Shown here piece after piece: positions 31,069-38,836 of a DNA stretch of 42,305 nt. The notes below the pieces were generated by a model. The model was given only the letters and a program-made list of their open reading frames with translations. It was not told the origin of the DNA and did no database searches. How positions within the stretch are numbered: position 1 is the first letter of the stretch; each line of letters begins with the position of its first letter. Origin of the DNA: CAINDZ01 sp041908585 (lineage in GTDB: Bacteria; Krumholzibacteriota; Krumholzibacteriia; LZORAL124-64-63); assembly GCA_041908585.1 (NCBI GenBank), contig JAYRFB010000131.1, forward strand, positions 1 through 42,305, given 5' to 3'. Made by a program: the position numbers and the translations under genes.

Positions 31069-33798
31069 CTACTTCGCGAGCACCATCCGTCGCGTCAGGA
31101 CCTCCCCGCCCGCCTGCAACCGGTAGACGTAGACGCCCGCCGCCACCGCGCGGCCGCGCTCATCGCGGCCCTGCCAGGTCACCTCGTGCGCGCCGATGGC
31201 CTGCGGCCCGGCCTGCAGCGTGTCGACCAGCCGCCCGGCCAGGTCGTAGACGCGCAGCTCGACCGCTGCCGGCGCCGACAACTCGTAGCGGATCACCGTC
31301 GCGGGGTTGAACGGGTTGGGCACGTTCTGGCGCAGCAGGGCCTGCCCGGCCGGGACCGGCAGCGGCACCGGGCTCAACTCCGGCTGGAAGACCTTCTGCA
31401 CGAAGTCCGGCCGGTCGATGAACGGGTTGCGGTTGTGCTGGATGGCGTAGATCGCCTCGTTGCGGTCGATCTCCTTCTGGCTGACCGGGTCCATCGCGTT
31501 CCACTCCAGCAGCAGCGCCTCGGCCCAGGGCAGCAGCACCGCGACGTCCACCATCGGGCTGCCCGGCCAGCTGGCATCCTCGCCGAGGTAGCGCGTCGAC
31601 ATGTAGAAGTAGTTGCGCGCGACGTCGCCCTTGTACTCGTCGATGGGCTCGAACACGGTGCCGGAGTAGCCGGGATACACGCATGGCCCCAGCTTGCTGC
31701 CGTTGAGCGAGGACCAGGTCGGGGCGTCGACCTCGCCGTAGGGGTAGTTGCCGCGGCGGTTGTTCACGTAGATGTCCGTCGGGTAGACCTGGAACAGGTC
31801 GGTGCGCATCGGCGAGGCGTCGTTGAACCAGCTGGTCGGCCAGGTGTGCTCGCGGTTGTAGCCGTCGCCCTCGCCGTCGGCCGATCCGCCCTCGTCCGTG
31901 CCGAGGGTGTAGACGTACGGCGGCGTGCCGCCCGGCACGTCCGAGTAGATGTCCCACACCTTGTTGCCGGACCGGTCATCGGTCGTGTAGAACGCGTTCC
32001 ACAGCGAGTCGTAGCCGATGGACGTGTGGCCGTCGATGATCGCGTGCAGCGCCGACTGGAGCGCCGTGCCGGTCAGCCCCTCGGCCGACGCGTAGTAGCC
32101 GGGCGGGATGTTGCCGCCGTAGAACGAGAACGCCAGCGAGGCGCCGCTGGCCGCATTGCCGTACAGGTCCTGCACGCCGTTGACCGTCAGCGTGTGGCCG
32201 CCCGAGGCCATCGACGTGACGGTCAGCGTGACCATCGCCGGCTGCCCGACGACGGGCACCGCTGCCGTGACGGTGCACCCGGTCACCGCGTAGTTGGCGG
32301 CGACGGCGGCGCTGACAGCAGCCACCGACTCCGAGAAGGTCACGGTGACCGACGTCGGCCCCGTGGCCGCGGCGGCAGCCAGCTGCGGCGCGAACGTGTC
32401 GCCGACGAAGGCGATGTCGCCGGCCGTGCGCGGCACGATGCCGGCCGCGGCCGTGGCGCCGCTGACCGGCCCGGTGACGGTGTAGCGCGTGCCCAGCACG
32501 AGCGACGGCGTCACGGCCATGTCGTCGACCTTCACCGCGCCGCCGCTGTTGCTGACCATCCAGGTGAACGTCGACGGCGAGGTCACCGTGCACGCGGCGT
32601 CGACCACCTGCACGAGCACGCCCTCATAGTCCTCGCCCGCCGCCGAGCCGGTGGTGACCACAGTCGGCGCCGGGGCGCTGCCGGGCGCCGAGCCCGTCAA
32701 CTGCGCGCCGGTCAGGACGGTGTTGGCGTCGACCTCGGCGACGGTGCCGCGCAGGTCGACCGCGGTGCCGACCGCGGGGGCCGCGACGCCGGTCACCCAC
32801 AGGCCGCTGCGGGCGCCGGCGCCGTCCTGGACCGTGAAGCTCGAGCCGAACGCCGCGGTGACGACGCCCGAGGTGGCGACGGCCTGCCCGGCGTAGGGCG
32901 AGGTCGTGCCCGCGCCCTGGATGGCGGCGATGGTCGCCACGACCGGCAGGCTGTAGCTCTGCTCGGGCGACACGGTCTGGGCCGGGATCGCGTTCGCGGC
33001 AGTGACGGTGAAGTAGACGGTGGCGCCCGCGGCCTGCGCCGGGATGGGCGCGCTGGTCTGGTAGAGCCCGGCGCCGGCGCTGGTCATCGGGATCGCGTTG
33101 GGCAGCGACCCGGTGGCGGTGCCCCAGTTGAGGGTCACGGTCGTGATCGTCGACGCCGCGTCGGTCACGGTGGCCTGCACCTCGACCGCCTGGCCGGGCA
33201 GCGGCAGCGCGGGCACGGTGACGATCGCGGTGATCTCCGGGCCCTGCGAGACGACGGGGTTGTGCACGCCGGGCGTCGCGTCGGTGGGCAGGTCCACGGC
33301 CAGGGACGTCCACTGCGCGGCGTTGAACGAGAGGCTCGGCGCGGTGACGTCCGGGTTCCGGACCATCGTCTTGTTCTCGAAGTTGTTCGCCGGCACCACC
33401 AGGCTCTCGACGACGACGCCCAGGTTGTTCTTCAGCTTGGCGCCATCGTTCACGTTGCCGTTCCAGGTCGAGTTGCTGGTCGACCAGGCCTCGGCCGGGA
33501 AGTTCACCGTGAACGGGATCGTCAGGGTCTGGTCGCCGGCCACCAGGGCCTGCCCCGGCGCGATGCTGCCCGAGAGGTTCCAGGTGAAGATCTCCGAACC
33601 GTTGCCCACGGCGATCAGCTGCCAGCCGGTCAGGTCCACGCTGGCCGGGCCGCCGTTCCAGATCTCGATGTAGCGATCCGTCAGGTAGTTCAGGCGCGGG
33701 TCGCACAACTCGGAGATGATGACGTCCGCGCGCGCGATCGGCGCGACGGCTGCCAGGATCAGCAGCAGGACGGACAGGCGGGCCAGGCGCAGCTTCAT
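31069..33798 (-). CDS. Large secreted nuclease: lamin-tail, Ig-like and endonuclease I domains, sorting cassette
   Basis: 909 residues from ATG at 33798, with GAGGAA upstream. After the signal peptide (ending ARA) comes a lamin-tail domain: VIISELCDPRLNYLTDRYIE, SVDLTGWQLIAVGNG. Ig-like and OB-like beta domains occupy about 165-560, including SGVVTAAFGSSFTVQDGAGA, which resembles nucleic-acid-binding OB modules. Endonuclease I (NucM/EndA) lies at about 575-800 with YNREHTWPTSWF near residue 650, the metal-histidine active-site segment, and later GDVARNYFYMSTRY. The C-terminus is VPNPFNPATVIRYEL to RRMVLAK. It would digest extracellular DNA or RNA for nucleotides or biofilm turnover. Promoter at 33881-33908. 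Confidence 0.92.
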   Translation of the reverse strand: MKLRLARLSVLLLILAAVAPIARADVIISELCDPRLNYLTDRYIEIWNGGPASVDLTGWQLIAVGNGSEIFTWNLSGSIAPGQALVAGDQTLTIPFTVNFPAEAWSTSNSTWNGNVNDGAKLKNNLGVVVESLVVPANNFENKTMVRNPDVTAPSLSFNAAQWTSLAVDLPTDATPGVHNPVVSQGPEITAIVTVPALPLPGQAVEVQATVTDAASTITTVTLNWGTATGSLPNAIPMTSAGAGLYQTSAPIPAQAAGATVYFTVTAANAIPAQTVSPEQSYSLPVVATIAAIQGAGTTSPYAGQAVATSGVVTAAFGSSFTVQDGAGARSGLWVTGVAAPAVGTAVDLRGTVAEVDANTVLTGAQLTGSAPGSAPAPTVVTTGSAAGEDYEGVLVQVVDAACTVTSPSTFTWMVSNSGGAVKVDDMAVTPSLVLGTRYTVTGPVSGATAAAGIVPRTAGDIAFVGDTFAPQLAAAAATGPTSVTVTFSESVAAVSAAVAANYAVTGCTVTAAVPVVGQPAMVTLTVTSMASGGHTLTVNGVQDLYGNAASGASLAFSFYGGNIPPGYYASAEGLTGTALQSALHAIIDGHTSIGYDSLWNAFYTTDDRSGNKVWDIYSDVPGGTPPYVYTLGTDEGGSADGEGDGYNREHTWPTSWFNDASPMRTDLFQVYPTDIYVNNRRGNYPYGEVDAPTWSSLNGSKLGPCVYPGYSGTVFEPIDEYKGDVARNYFYMSTRYLGEDASWPGSPMVDVAVLLPWAEALLLEWNAMDPVSQKEIDRNEAIYAIQHNRNPFIDRPDFVQKVFQPELSPVPLPVPAGQALLRQNVPNPFNPATVIRYELSAPAAVELRVYDLAGRLVDTLQAGPQAIGAHEVTWQGRDERGRAVAAGVYVYRLQAGGEVLTRRMVLAK

Positions 33799-33880
33799 GC
33801 CGGGTTCCTCGTGCGGTAAGGGGGCGATGCGGGGCACGGCGCCCCGGACTGCGGACGCCGTGCGGTCTCCTCTGCCCTTA

Positions 33881-33908
33881 ATGATAGCACAGGAGCAGCA
33901 TTAATCAA
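33881..33908 (-). promoter_or_regulatory. Candidate promoter for the secreted nuclease gene
   Basis: On the minus strand TTGATT (33908-33903) is followed after 16 bp by TATCAT (33886-33881), which matches TATAAT at five of six positions. It lies in an AT-rich pocket in otherwise GC-rich DNA, 83 nt ahead of the ATG. Confidence 0.6.
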
Positions 33909-33990
33909 ATACATCGCGTATGGTCAAAATTGTGTCACCTGCGGTTGCCGGTCGCTTGGCTGGCCGCGCGGGCACCTGTTCGCGGTGCCC

Positions 33991-34707
33991 TCACGAGACC
34001 AGGGTCAGCCGCAGCGATTCCCGCCGCCCGCCGCACACGAACTGCACCAGGTAGATGCCAGACGGCAGGCGCCGGCCCTGCGCATCGGCGGCGTTCCACT
34101 CGACGGTGTGCGCGCCCGGGCGGCTGTCGAGGACCAGCCTGGCGACGCGGCGGCCGCGCAGGTCGTGGATCGACAGTTCGGGAGCCTCGCCGCCGGCCGG
34201 CGACGACGGCACTTCATAGGCCAGGGTCACGCGGGCATTGAACGGGTTCGGCCACGCCGGCCCCAGCAAAGCCGTCAGCGCCGGCGCCGGGTTGCCGGCG
34301 ACGCCCCGGGGGACCGTGAACGGATCCGACGGTTCGCTGAAGCCCGACTTGGCGCCGCCGGCGGCGAATGCGCGGACGCGGACCACATAGGTGACCCCCG
34401 GCTCGAGGGCCAGCTTCTGCAGCGTATCGGCGGCGACGGCCACCAGCGACTCGGCGCCGGCATCGGCGCTCAGCCAGACCTCGTATCCCGCCGGCGGCGG
34501 CAGGCTGTGGCCCAGGGCGTCGCGCAGCGGGGAGGCGGCCCAATGGACCGTCCGCTCGACGGTGGTGTCGGCGGGACCGGCGGATACGGGCCTGTCCGCC
34601 AGAGGTCCGGACGCGGCGGCGACCAGCGCGAAAGCCAGCCAGCGGCTGCCGGCGCGGGTCAGGTTGCGGGATCGGGTGGTGGGCGGGAACGGGGCGATGT
34701 GTTCCAC
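33991..34707 (-). CDS. Secreted fibronectin-III protein with FlgD-like sorting cassette
   Basis: 238 residues from a GTG at 34707, with AGGAGG eight bases upstream. The signal peptide is long and unusual (SRWLAFALVAAASGPLADRP). Residues about 55-135 form a fibronectin-III-like domain: GYEVWLSADAGAESLVAVAAD, GVTYVVRVRAFAAGGAKSGF, EPSDPFTV. The cassette has AWPNPFNARVTLAYEVP, LSIHDLRGRRVARL and AADAQGRRLPSGIYLV, and ends SLRLTLVS without the usual final Lys or Arg. Its upstream region is AT-rich and holds a strong promoter candidate and direct repeats next to a winged-helix regulator gene, so it is a likely target of that regulator. Confidence 0.85.
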   Translation of the reverse strand: MEHIAPFPPTTRSRNLTRAGSRWLAFALVAAASGPLADRPVSAGPADTTVERTVHWAASPLRDALGHSLPPPAGYEVWLSADAGAESLVAVAADTLQKLALEPGVTYVVRVRAFAAGGAKSGFSEPSDPFTVPRGVAGNPAPALTALLGPAWPNPFNARVTLAYEVPSSPAGGEAPELSIHDLRGRRVARLVLDSRPGAHTVEWNAADAQGRRLPSGIYLVQFVCGGRRESLRLTLVS

Positions 34708-34868
34708 GGATGGGTCCTCCTTGTCGTGTCGGCCATCCTGTTGGCCTCAAGCGGCAAGGAGCAATTAGTATACGCGATTTCTTTATGTTGTTGATACTCA
34801 ATCGGCAATGTAACATACAGCATGGCAACGGTTTGTAAAATCGATATCGTCATCCAATATCTACGGTG

Positions 34869-34912
34869 GTCAGAATGTCAACATTTGATTATACGCGCTG
34901 TCTGTATGTCAA
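34869..34912 (-). repeat. Two 13-bp direct repeats spaced by 31 bp
   Basis: TTGACATACAGAC (34912-34900) and TTGACATTCTGAC (34881-34869) match at 11 of 13 positions. Start-to-start spacing is 31 bp, close to three helical turns, and the candidate minus-10 (34893-34888) lies between them. This arrangement suits cooperative binding of a regulator. Confidence 0.55.
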
Positions 34913-34916
34913 TCAA
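34888..34916 (-). promoter_or_regulatory. Promoter for the FN3/sorting gene
   Basis: TTGATT (34916-34911), a 17-bp spacer, and a perfect TATAAT (34893-34888) on the minus strand. The expected start near 34880 gives a leader of about 170 nt before the GTG at 34707. The upstream hexamer overlaps the first TTGACAT repeat. Confidence 0.6.
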
Positions 34917-34936
34917 GGCTGCACCGGCAAGCGCGG

Positions 34937-35269
34937 TCAGCCGTCCAGTCCCGGCACGATGGCTCGCAACTCCGCCACATAACGCCTGAACTGCGCCTGT
35001 CCGTCTTCGGTCAGGCGGATCAAGGTCTGCGGTCGGCGGCCGACGAAGGTCTTCTCGATACGGACCAGGCCAGCGGCTTCCAGGCGCGCCAGGTTCACCG
35101 AGAGCACGCCGTCGGTCAGGCCCAGGTCACGTCGCAACTGGGTGAAGGAGTGCGCAGCGGGCACGGCGACGAGCCGGGACAGGACAAGGAGCCTGACCCG
35201 GCCGTGGATGAGCGACGGCAACGGCTCCCGCCCCGGTACGGCCGGTGCGGGGCGTTTGGCTCGCGCCAT
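34937..35269 (-). CDS. Small winged-helix transcriptional regulator
   Basis: 110 residues, cytoplasmic. One winged helix-turn-helix of the PF13601-like type (HTH 34, ArsR/MarR superfamily): LIHGRVRLLVLSRLVAVPAA, SFTQLRRDLGLTDGVLSVNL (recognition-helix region), RLEAAGLVRIEKTFVGRRPQ and TLIRLTEDGQAQFRRYVAEL. No ligand domain or metal cysteines are visible, so it is a simple one-domain regulator. The GGGAGG upstream is about ten bases from the ATG. It sits directly upstream of the AT-rich control region at 34708-34936, on the same strand as the gene that region drives, which makes autoregulation less obvious but local control likely. Confidence 0.88.
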   Translation of the reverse strand: MARAKRPAPAVPGREPLPSLIHGRVRLLVLSRLVAVPAAHSFTQLRRDLGLTDGVLSVNLARLEAAGLVRIEKTFVGRRPQTLIRLTEDGQAQFRRYVAELRAIVPGLDG

Positions 35270-35353
35270 GACTGCCGGCCTCCCTGCCGGGCGTCATTGT
35301 CGCGGCGGCTCGCCGCATCCTTGCGGCGTGGCTGCCGTCCGCGCCTGCGCAGA

Positions 35354-35403
35354 TCAGGGACCGGCCGCTGTGGTGCCGGTTGTCGGTCCGGGCCGGTCCC
35401 TGA
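35354..35403. repeat. 13-bp perfect inverted repeat with 24-nt loop
   Basis: TCAGGGACCGGCC (35354-35366) and its exact complement (35391-35403). No T-run follows on either strand, so it is not a standard terminator. Confidence 0.65.
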
Positions 35404-35455
35404 AGTCCAGGAATGGCCGCCCTGCCAGTTCCTGTCGCGGGTCCGGCGGCTGCTT

Positions 35456-35479
35456 CCGCGGCACATCCGTGTGCCGCGG
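35456..35479. repeat. 10-bp perfect inverted repeat with 4-nt loop
   Basis: CCGCGGCACA and TGTGCCGCGG around TCCG. A very stable short hairpin in either transcript. Confidence 0.65.
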
Positions 35480-35536
35480 TCGGCCGGCGAGGGGCGGCTG
35501 GCACCCAGGACCAGTGAACCCGCCCCTCATTGCCGC

Positions 35537-35553
35537 CCGGGGATCCTCCCCGG
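35537..35553. repeat. 7-bp inverted repeat with 3-nt loop
   Basis: CCGGGGA and TCCCCGG around TCC; third hairpin in the same gene-free stretch. Confidence 0.5.
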
Positions 35554-35698
35554 CCCCCGCAGGGAGTCCGTCGCTCCGTCTGGACCCGGCTGGCCGAACC
35601 GCTGGACCTGACCGGCAGATGGTCGCCGCGGGCAGGGCCCGGACGCCGCCAACCGGCCGTCGTGCGCCTGCGGTGCCGGCCAGGGATCCGTCCCCGGC

Positions 35699-35728
35699 TT
35701 GTCGCCCGCCCGGCGCACATACTTTAAT
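35699..35728 (+). promoter_or_regulatory. Weak candidate promoter for the aminotransferase gene
   Basis: TTGTCG (35699-35704), 18-bp spacer, TTTAAT (35723-35728), followed by an A/T-rich stretch to 35760. The leader to the TTG start would be about 170 nt. Confidence 0.35.
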
Positions 35729-35902
35729 ATTCAAAGTTCTTCTAAAAGTAAAGCAAAATTTTCGACGTCGTTCGCGGCCGGGCGACGACGGCCGCAGGGG
35801 GAGCCGCAACGGTGGAAATGCCCGCACGCGGCGGCTATCTTGGCCGCGCGGTTTCGGCAATGGCGCGCGGCGGCGCCGAAGGATCCATCCGGAGGGACCA
35901 TC

Positions 35903-37102
35903 TTGAAGACCGACAAGCTGATCGCCATCGAGGAGAAGTTCGGGGCCCACAACTACCACCCGCTGGACATCGTCATCCGCAAGGCGGAAGGCGTGTGGGT
36001 CGAGGATGTCGACGGCAAGCGCTACATGGACTTCCTGGCGGCCTACAGCGCGGTGAACCAGGGCCACTGCCACCCGCGCCTGGTCAAGGCGCTGAAGAAG
36101 CAGGCCTCGCGCGTGACGCTCACCAGCCGCGCCTTCCGGAACGACCAGCTGCCGCACTTCTGCGAGGAGGTCTGCGCGCTGACCGGCTTCCCCCGCGTGC
36201 TGCCGATGAACTCCGGCGCCGAGGCCGTCGAGACCGCGGTCAAGGCCGCGCGCAAGTGGGGCGAGAAGGTCAAGGGCATCGCGAAGGACAAGTGCGAGAT
36301 CATCGTCTGCGCCGACAACTTCCACGGCCGCACGACGACCATCGTCAGCTTCTCCACCGACGAGCAGTACCGCGACGGCTTCGGGCCCTTCACGCCGGGC
36401 TTCGTCATCATCCCCTACGGCGACGCGAAGGCGCTGGCCGCCGCGATCACGCCGAACACGGCCGCGTTCCTGGTCGAGCCGATCCAGGGCGAAGCCGGCA
36501 TCAAGCTGCCGCCCGAGGGCTTCCTCAAGCAGGCGGAGAAGCTCTGCCGCGACAGCAACGTCCTGCTGATCTGCGACGAGATCCAGTCGGGGCTCGGCCG
36601 TACCGGGAAGCTGTTCGCCTTCCAGCACGAGGACGTGCAGCCGGATGCGGTCATCGTCGGCAAGGCGCTCAGCGGCGGCTTCTACCCGGTGTCGGCCTTC
36701 CTGGCGCGCGAGGACGTGATGGGCGTGTTCCATCCCGGCGATCACGGCTCCACGTTCGGCGGCAACCCGCTGGGCATGGCCGTGGCGCGCGAGGCGATGA
36801 AGGTGCTGGTCGAGGAGGAGCTGGTCGAGAACAGCGCCAAGCTGGGCCCCTGGTTCCTGGCCAAGCTGCAGGAGCTGAAGTACAAGCCCATCAAGCAGGT
36901 GCGCGGGCGCGGCCTGTGGATCGGCATCGTGCTCGACCGCAAGGCGCGGCCCTACTGCGAGGAGCTGATGAAGGAAGGCATGCTCTGCAAGGAGACGCAC
37001 GAGAACGTCATCCGGCTGGCGCCGCCGCTGAACATCACGAAGACCGAGCTGAACATGGCGCTCAAGCGCATCGACAAGGTGTTCAAGCGGCTGGGGAACT
37101 GA
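35903..37102 (+). CDS. rocD: Class III aminotransferase, ornithine aminotransferase-like
   Basis: 399 residues from a TTG at 35903, six bases after GGAGGG; the frame stays open far upstream but family similarity begins at KTDKLIAIEEKFGAHNYHPL. Ornithine aminotransferase converts ornithine and 2-oxoglutarate to glutamate semialdehyde and glutamate in the cytoplasm. Markers are VWVEDVDGKRYMDFLAAYSA, NQGHCHPRLVKAL, NSGAEAVETAVKAARKW, FHGRTTTIVSFSTD, VEPIQGEAGI, LICDEIQSGLGRTGK and the PLP lysine at 254 in IVGKALSGGFYPVSA. The N-terminal GAHNYHPLDIVI favours RocD over acetylornithine aminotransferase. A hairpin follows at 37110. It is next to two peptidase genes, suggesting amino-acid catabolism. 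Confidence 0.92.
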   Translation: MKTDKLIAIEEKFGAHNYHPLDIVIRKAEGVWVEDVDGKRYMDFLAAYSAVNQGHCHPRLVKALKKQASRVTLTSRAFRNDQLPHFCEEVCALTGFPRVLPMNSGAEAVETAVKAARKWGEKVKGIAKDKCEIIVCADNFHGRTTTIVSFSTDEQYRDGFGPFTPGFVIIPYGDAKALAAAITPNTAAFLVEPIQGEAGIKLPPEGFLKQAEKLCRDSNVLLICDEIQSGLGRTGKLFAFQHEDVQPDAVIVGKALSGGFYPVSAFLAREDVMGVFHPGDHGSTFGGNPLGMAVAREAMKVLVEEELVENSAKLGPWFLAKLQELKYKPIKQVRGRGLWIGIVLDRKARPYCEELMKEGMLCKETHENVIRLAPPLNITKTELNMALKRIDKVFKRLGN

Positions 37103-37109
37103 CCGGCCG

Positions 37110-37133
37110 CGCGCCCGGTGAAAGTCGGGCGCG
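37110..37133 (+). terminator. Hairpin after the aminotransferase gene
   Basis: CGCGCCCG and CGGGCGCG with an 8-nt loop, 8 nt after the stop. No T-run follows, so it is weak or Rho-assisted. Confidence 0.4.
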
Positions 37134-37146
37134 ACTCTGCTAGCGT
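37118..37146 (+). promoter_or_regulatory. Weak candidate promoter for the M28 peptidase gene
   Basis: GTGAAA (37118-37123), exactly 17 bp, then TAGCGT (37141-37146) preceded by TGC, an extended minus-10 form. It overlaps the terminator hairpin. Each hexamer is only a partial consensus match. Confidence 0.35.
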
Positions 37147-37264
37147 GAGCGGGGCTGCGGCCGCCGGCGCCGGGGGCCGCGGCCGTTCCACCCGGCCCCG
37201 GGGCCCCGGATGACGGTATCCGGGAGCCGACCCCGGCGGCCGCCCCCGGACCAGGAGCGACCCG

Positions 37265-38716
37265 ATGGCCCGAACCGCGCACCTGCCGCCTGCATCCCTG
37301 CTGCTTGCACCCCTGCTGCTCGCGCTCGTCCTGCTGACGGCGGCAACGGATCCCGCCGTGGCCGCAGGTGCCGACGACACGACGGCGACCGCGACCCCCG
37401 ACACCGCCACCTTCGCCTGGCGCGCCCTGGCCGACCTCTGCGACCTGGTCGGGGCCCGGCCGGCCGGCAGCCCGGCGATGTCCCGGGCGGTGGAGTGGGC
37501 CGTGGGCACCCTGCGGACCGCCGGTTTCGACAGCGTGTGGACCGAACCGGTGACGGTACCGGTCTGGGTCCGCGGACGCGAATGGGCGCGCTGCACCGCA
37601 CCGGTGGCGTTCGACCTGCGCCTGCTCGGCCTGGGCCTGAGCGACGGCACCGGACCCGACGGCATCGAGGCCGAGCTGCTGGTGGTCCGCTCGTTCGACG
37701 AGCTGGAACGCCGCGGCGCCGAGGCGGACGGCCGCATCGTGCTGTTCAACATGCCGTGGGAGGACTACGGCCGCACCGTGCAGTACCGCAGCCGGGGCGC
37801 CAGCGCCGCGGCGCGGCACGGCGCCGTGGCGTGCCTGGTCCGCTCGGTGACGCCGTTCAGCCTGGCGACGCCGCATACGGGGATGATGCGCTACGCCGAC
37901 GACGCGCCGCGCATCCCGGCCGCCGCCGTCACGGTGGAGGACGCGGCGCGGCTGCAGCGCCTGGCCGACCGCGGCCTGCGCCCGCGCCTGCACCTGTACA
38001 TGGAGGCGCGGAACCTGGGTGACGGCCCCTGCGCCAACGTGGTGGCCGACATCCGCGGCTCGACCTGGCCGGAGGAGATCGTGCTGCTGGCCGCGCACCT
38101 GGACTCGTGGGATGTCGGCACCTGCGCCCACGACGACGGCGCCGGCTGCGCCGTGGTCATGGCGGCCGCGCGTGAACTGATGGCCGGCGGCGCGCGGCCG
38201 GCGCGGACCGTGCGCGTGGTCCTCTACACGGCCGAGGAGATCGGCGTGTACGGGGGCAGGGCGTACCGCGATGCGCACGCCGACGAGCTGGACCGCCATG
38301 TCGTCGCGCTGGAGAGCGACTCGGGCGCCTTCGCACCGCGCGGCTTCTCGGTGGCCGGCGACTCGCTGGCCGTCGAGCGCGTGCGGGCGCTGGCCGCGCC
38401 GCTGGCCTGGCTGGGCGCCGATGCGGTGAGCGCCGGCGGCTCCGGCGCCGACATCGGTCCCCTGGTCGAGCGTGGCGTGCCCGGCATCGGTCACCGCGTG
38501 GACGGGGATACCTACTTCCACTACCACCACTCGCACGCCGACGACCTGGACAAGGTGGACCCCGGCCTGCTGCTGCAGAACGTGCGCGCGATCGCCGGGC
38601 TGGCGGGAGCGCTGGCCGCCGATCCGACCCCGCTGCCGCGCCGGCCGGCGGCCCCGGCGGCCCCGAACAGCCCGACCGCCCCGGCGGCGCCGACCGCGCA
38701 ACCCCGGGGACGCTGA
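37265..38716 (+). CDS. Secreted M28-family zinc metallopeptidase
   Basis: 483 residues. AGGAG precedes the ATG. A signal peptide (LLLAPLLLALVLLTAATDPA) is followed by a PA-like insert and the M28 catalytic domain of the carboxypeptidase-Q/glutamate-carboxypeptidase type. Metal and catalytic residues are visible: the HLD motif with H278 and D280, H289-D290-D291 in the CAHDDGAG segment, the EE pair in VVLYTAEEIGVYGG, ESDSG, and the last histidine in HHSHADDLDKVD. It would trim amino acids from peptides outside the cytoplasm. The C-terminus is a Pro/Ala-rich low-complexity tail. It is flanked by the ornithine aminotransferase-like gene and the tricorn protease on the same strand. Confidence 0.93.
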   Translation: MARTAHLPPASLLLAPLLLALVLLTAATDPAVAAGADDTTATATPDTATFAWRALADLCDLVGARPAGSPAMSRAVEWAVGTLRTAGFDSVWTEPVTVPVWVRGREWARCTAPVAFDLRLLGLGLSDGTGPDGIEAELLVVRSFDELERRGAEADGRIVLFNMPWEDYGRTVQYRSRGASAAARHGAVACLVRSVTPFSLATPHTGMMRYADDAPRIPAAAVTVEDAARLQRLADRGLRPRLHLYMEARNLGDGPCANVVADIRGSTWPEEIVLLAAHLDSWDVGTCAHDDGAGCAVVMAAARELMAGGARPARTVRVVLYTAEEIGVYGGRAYRDAHADELDRHVVALESDSGAFAPRGFSVAGDSLAVERVRALAAPLAWLGADAVSAGGSGADIGPLVERGVPGIGHRVDGDTYFHYHHSHADDLDKVDPGLLLQNVRAIAGLAGALAADPTPLPRRPAAPAAPNSPTAPAAPTAQPRGR

Positions 38717-38734
38717 AAGCGTCTTAACCAGGTT

Positions 38735-38754
38735 GCGGCCCCGAACGGGGCCGC
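38735..38754 (+). terminator. Hairpin between the M28 and tricorn genes
   Basis: GCGGCCCC and GGGGCCGC around GAAC, 19 nt after the M28 stop. No T-run, so termination would be weak; a smaller hairpin (38709-38723) overlaps the stop codon itself. Confidence 0.4.
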
Positions 38755-38836
38755 CGCCTGCCGCCCGGCCGCCGGGCGCGCCCGCAAGGCGTCCGACCCG
38801 ACCGTTCCGAGCCCGAAACGACCCTTGGAGGATCCC

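Larger units (their letters stand above)
34708..34936. promoter_or_regulatory. AT-rich control region with promoter(s) and direct repeats
   Basis: 229 bp, far richer in A and T than its surroundings. On the minus strand it holds TTGATT-17-TATAAT (34916-34888) and, closer to the gene, a second minus-10-like TATACT (34772-34767). Both minus-10 boxes are preceded by CGCG. Two TTGACAT repeats lie 31 bp apart. These control elements most likely govern the downstream FN3/sorting gene at 33991-34707. Confidence 0.6.
35270..35902. other. 633-bp gene-free region with three inverted repeats
   Basis: Lies between the minus-strand winged-helix regulator and the plus-strand aminotransferase. Open frames exist in all directions but none has a family-like sequence, ribosome-binding site or coherent codon pattern. 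Three perfect inverted repeats lie at 35354-35403, 35456-35479 and 35537-35553. The 35715-35760 part is AT-rich and probably contains promoters in one or both directions; TTGTCG at 35699 followed after 18 bp by TTTAAT is the best plus-strand candidate. It could encode a structured RNA or a long regulator leader. Confidence 0.5.

Noticed and set aside
35127..35906. Several open frames of 60-250 codons in the gap between the winged-helix regulator and the aminotransferase
   Set aside because: They overlap in all directions, have biased GC-driven composition and no ribosome-binding site or recognisable sequence. The region is better treated as non-coding.
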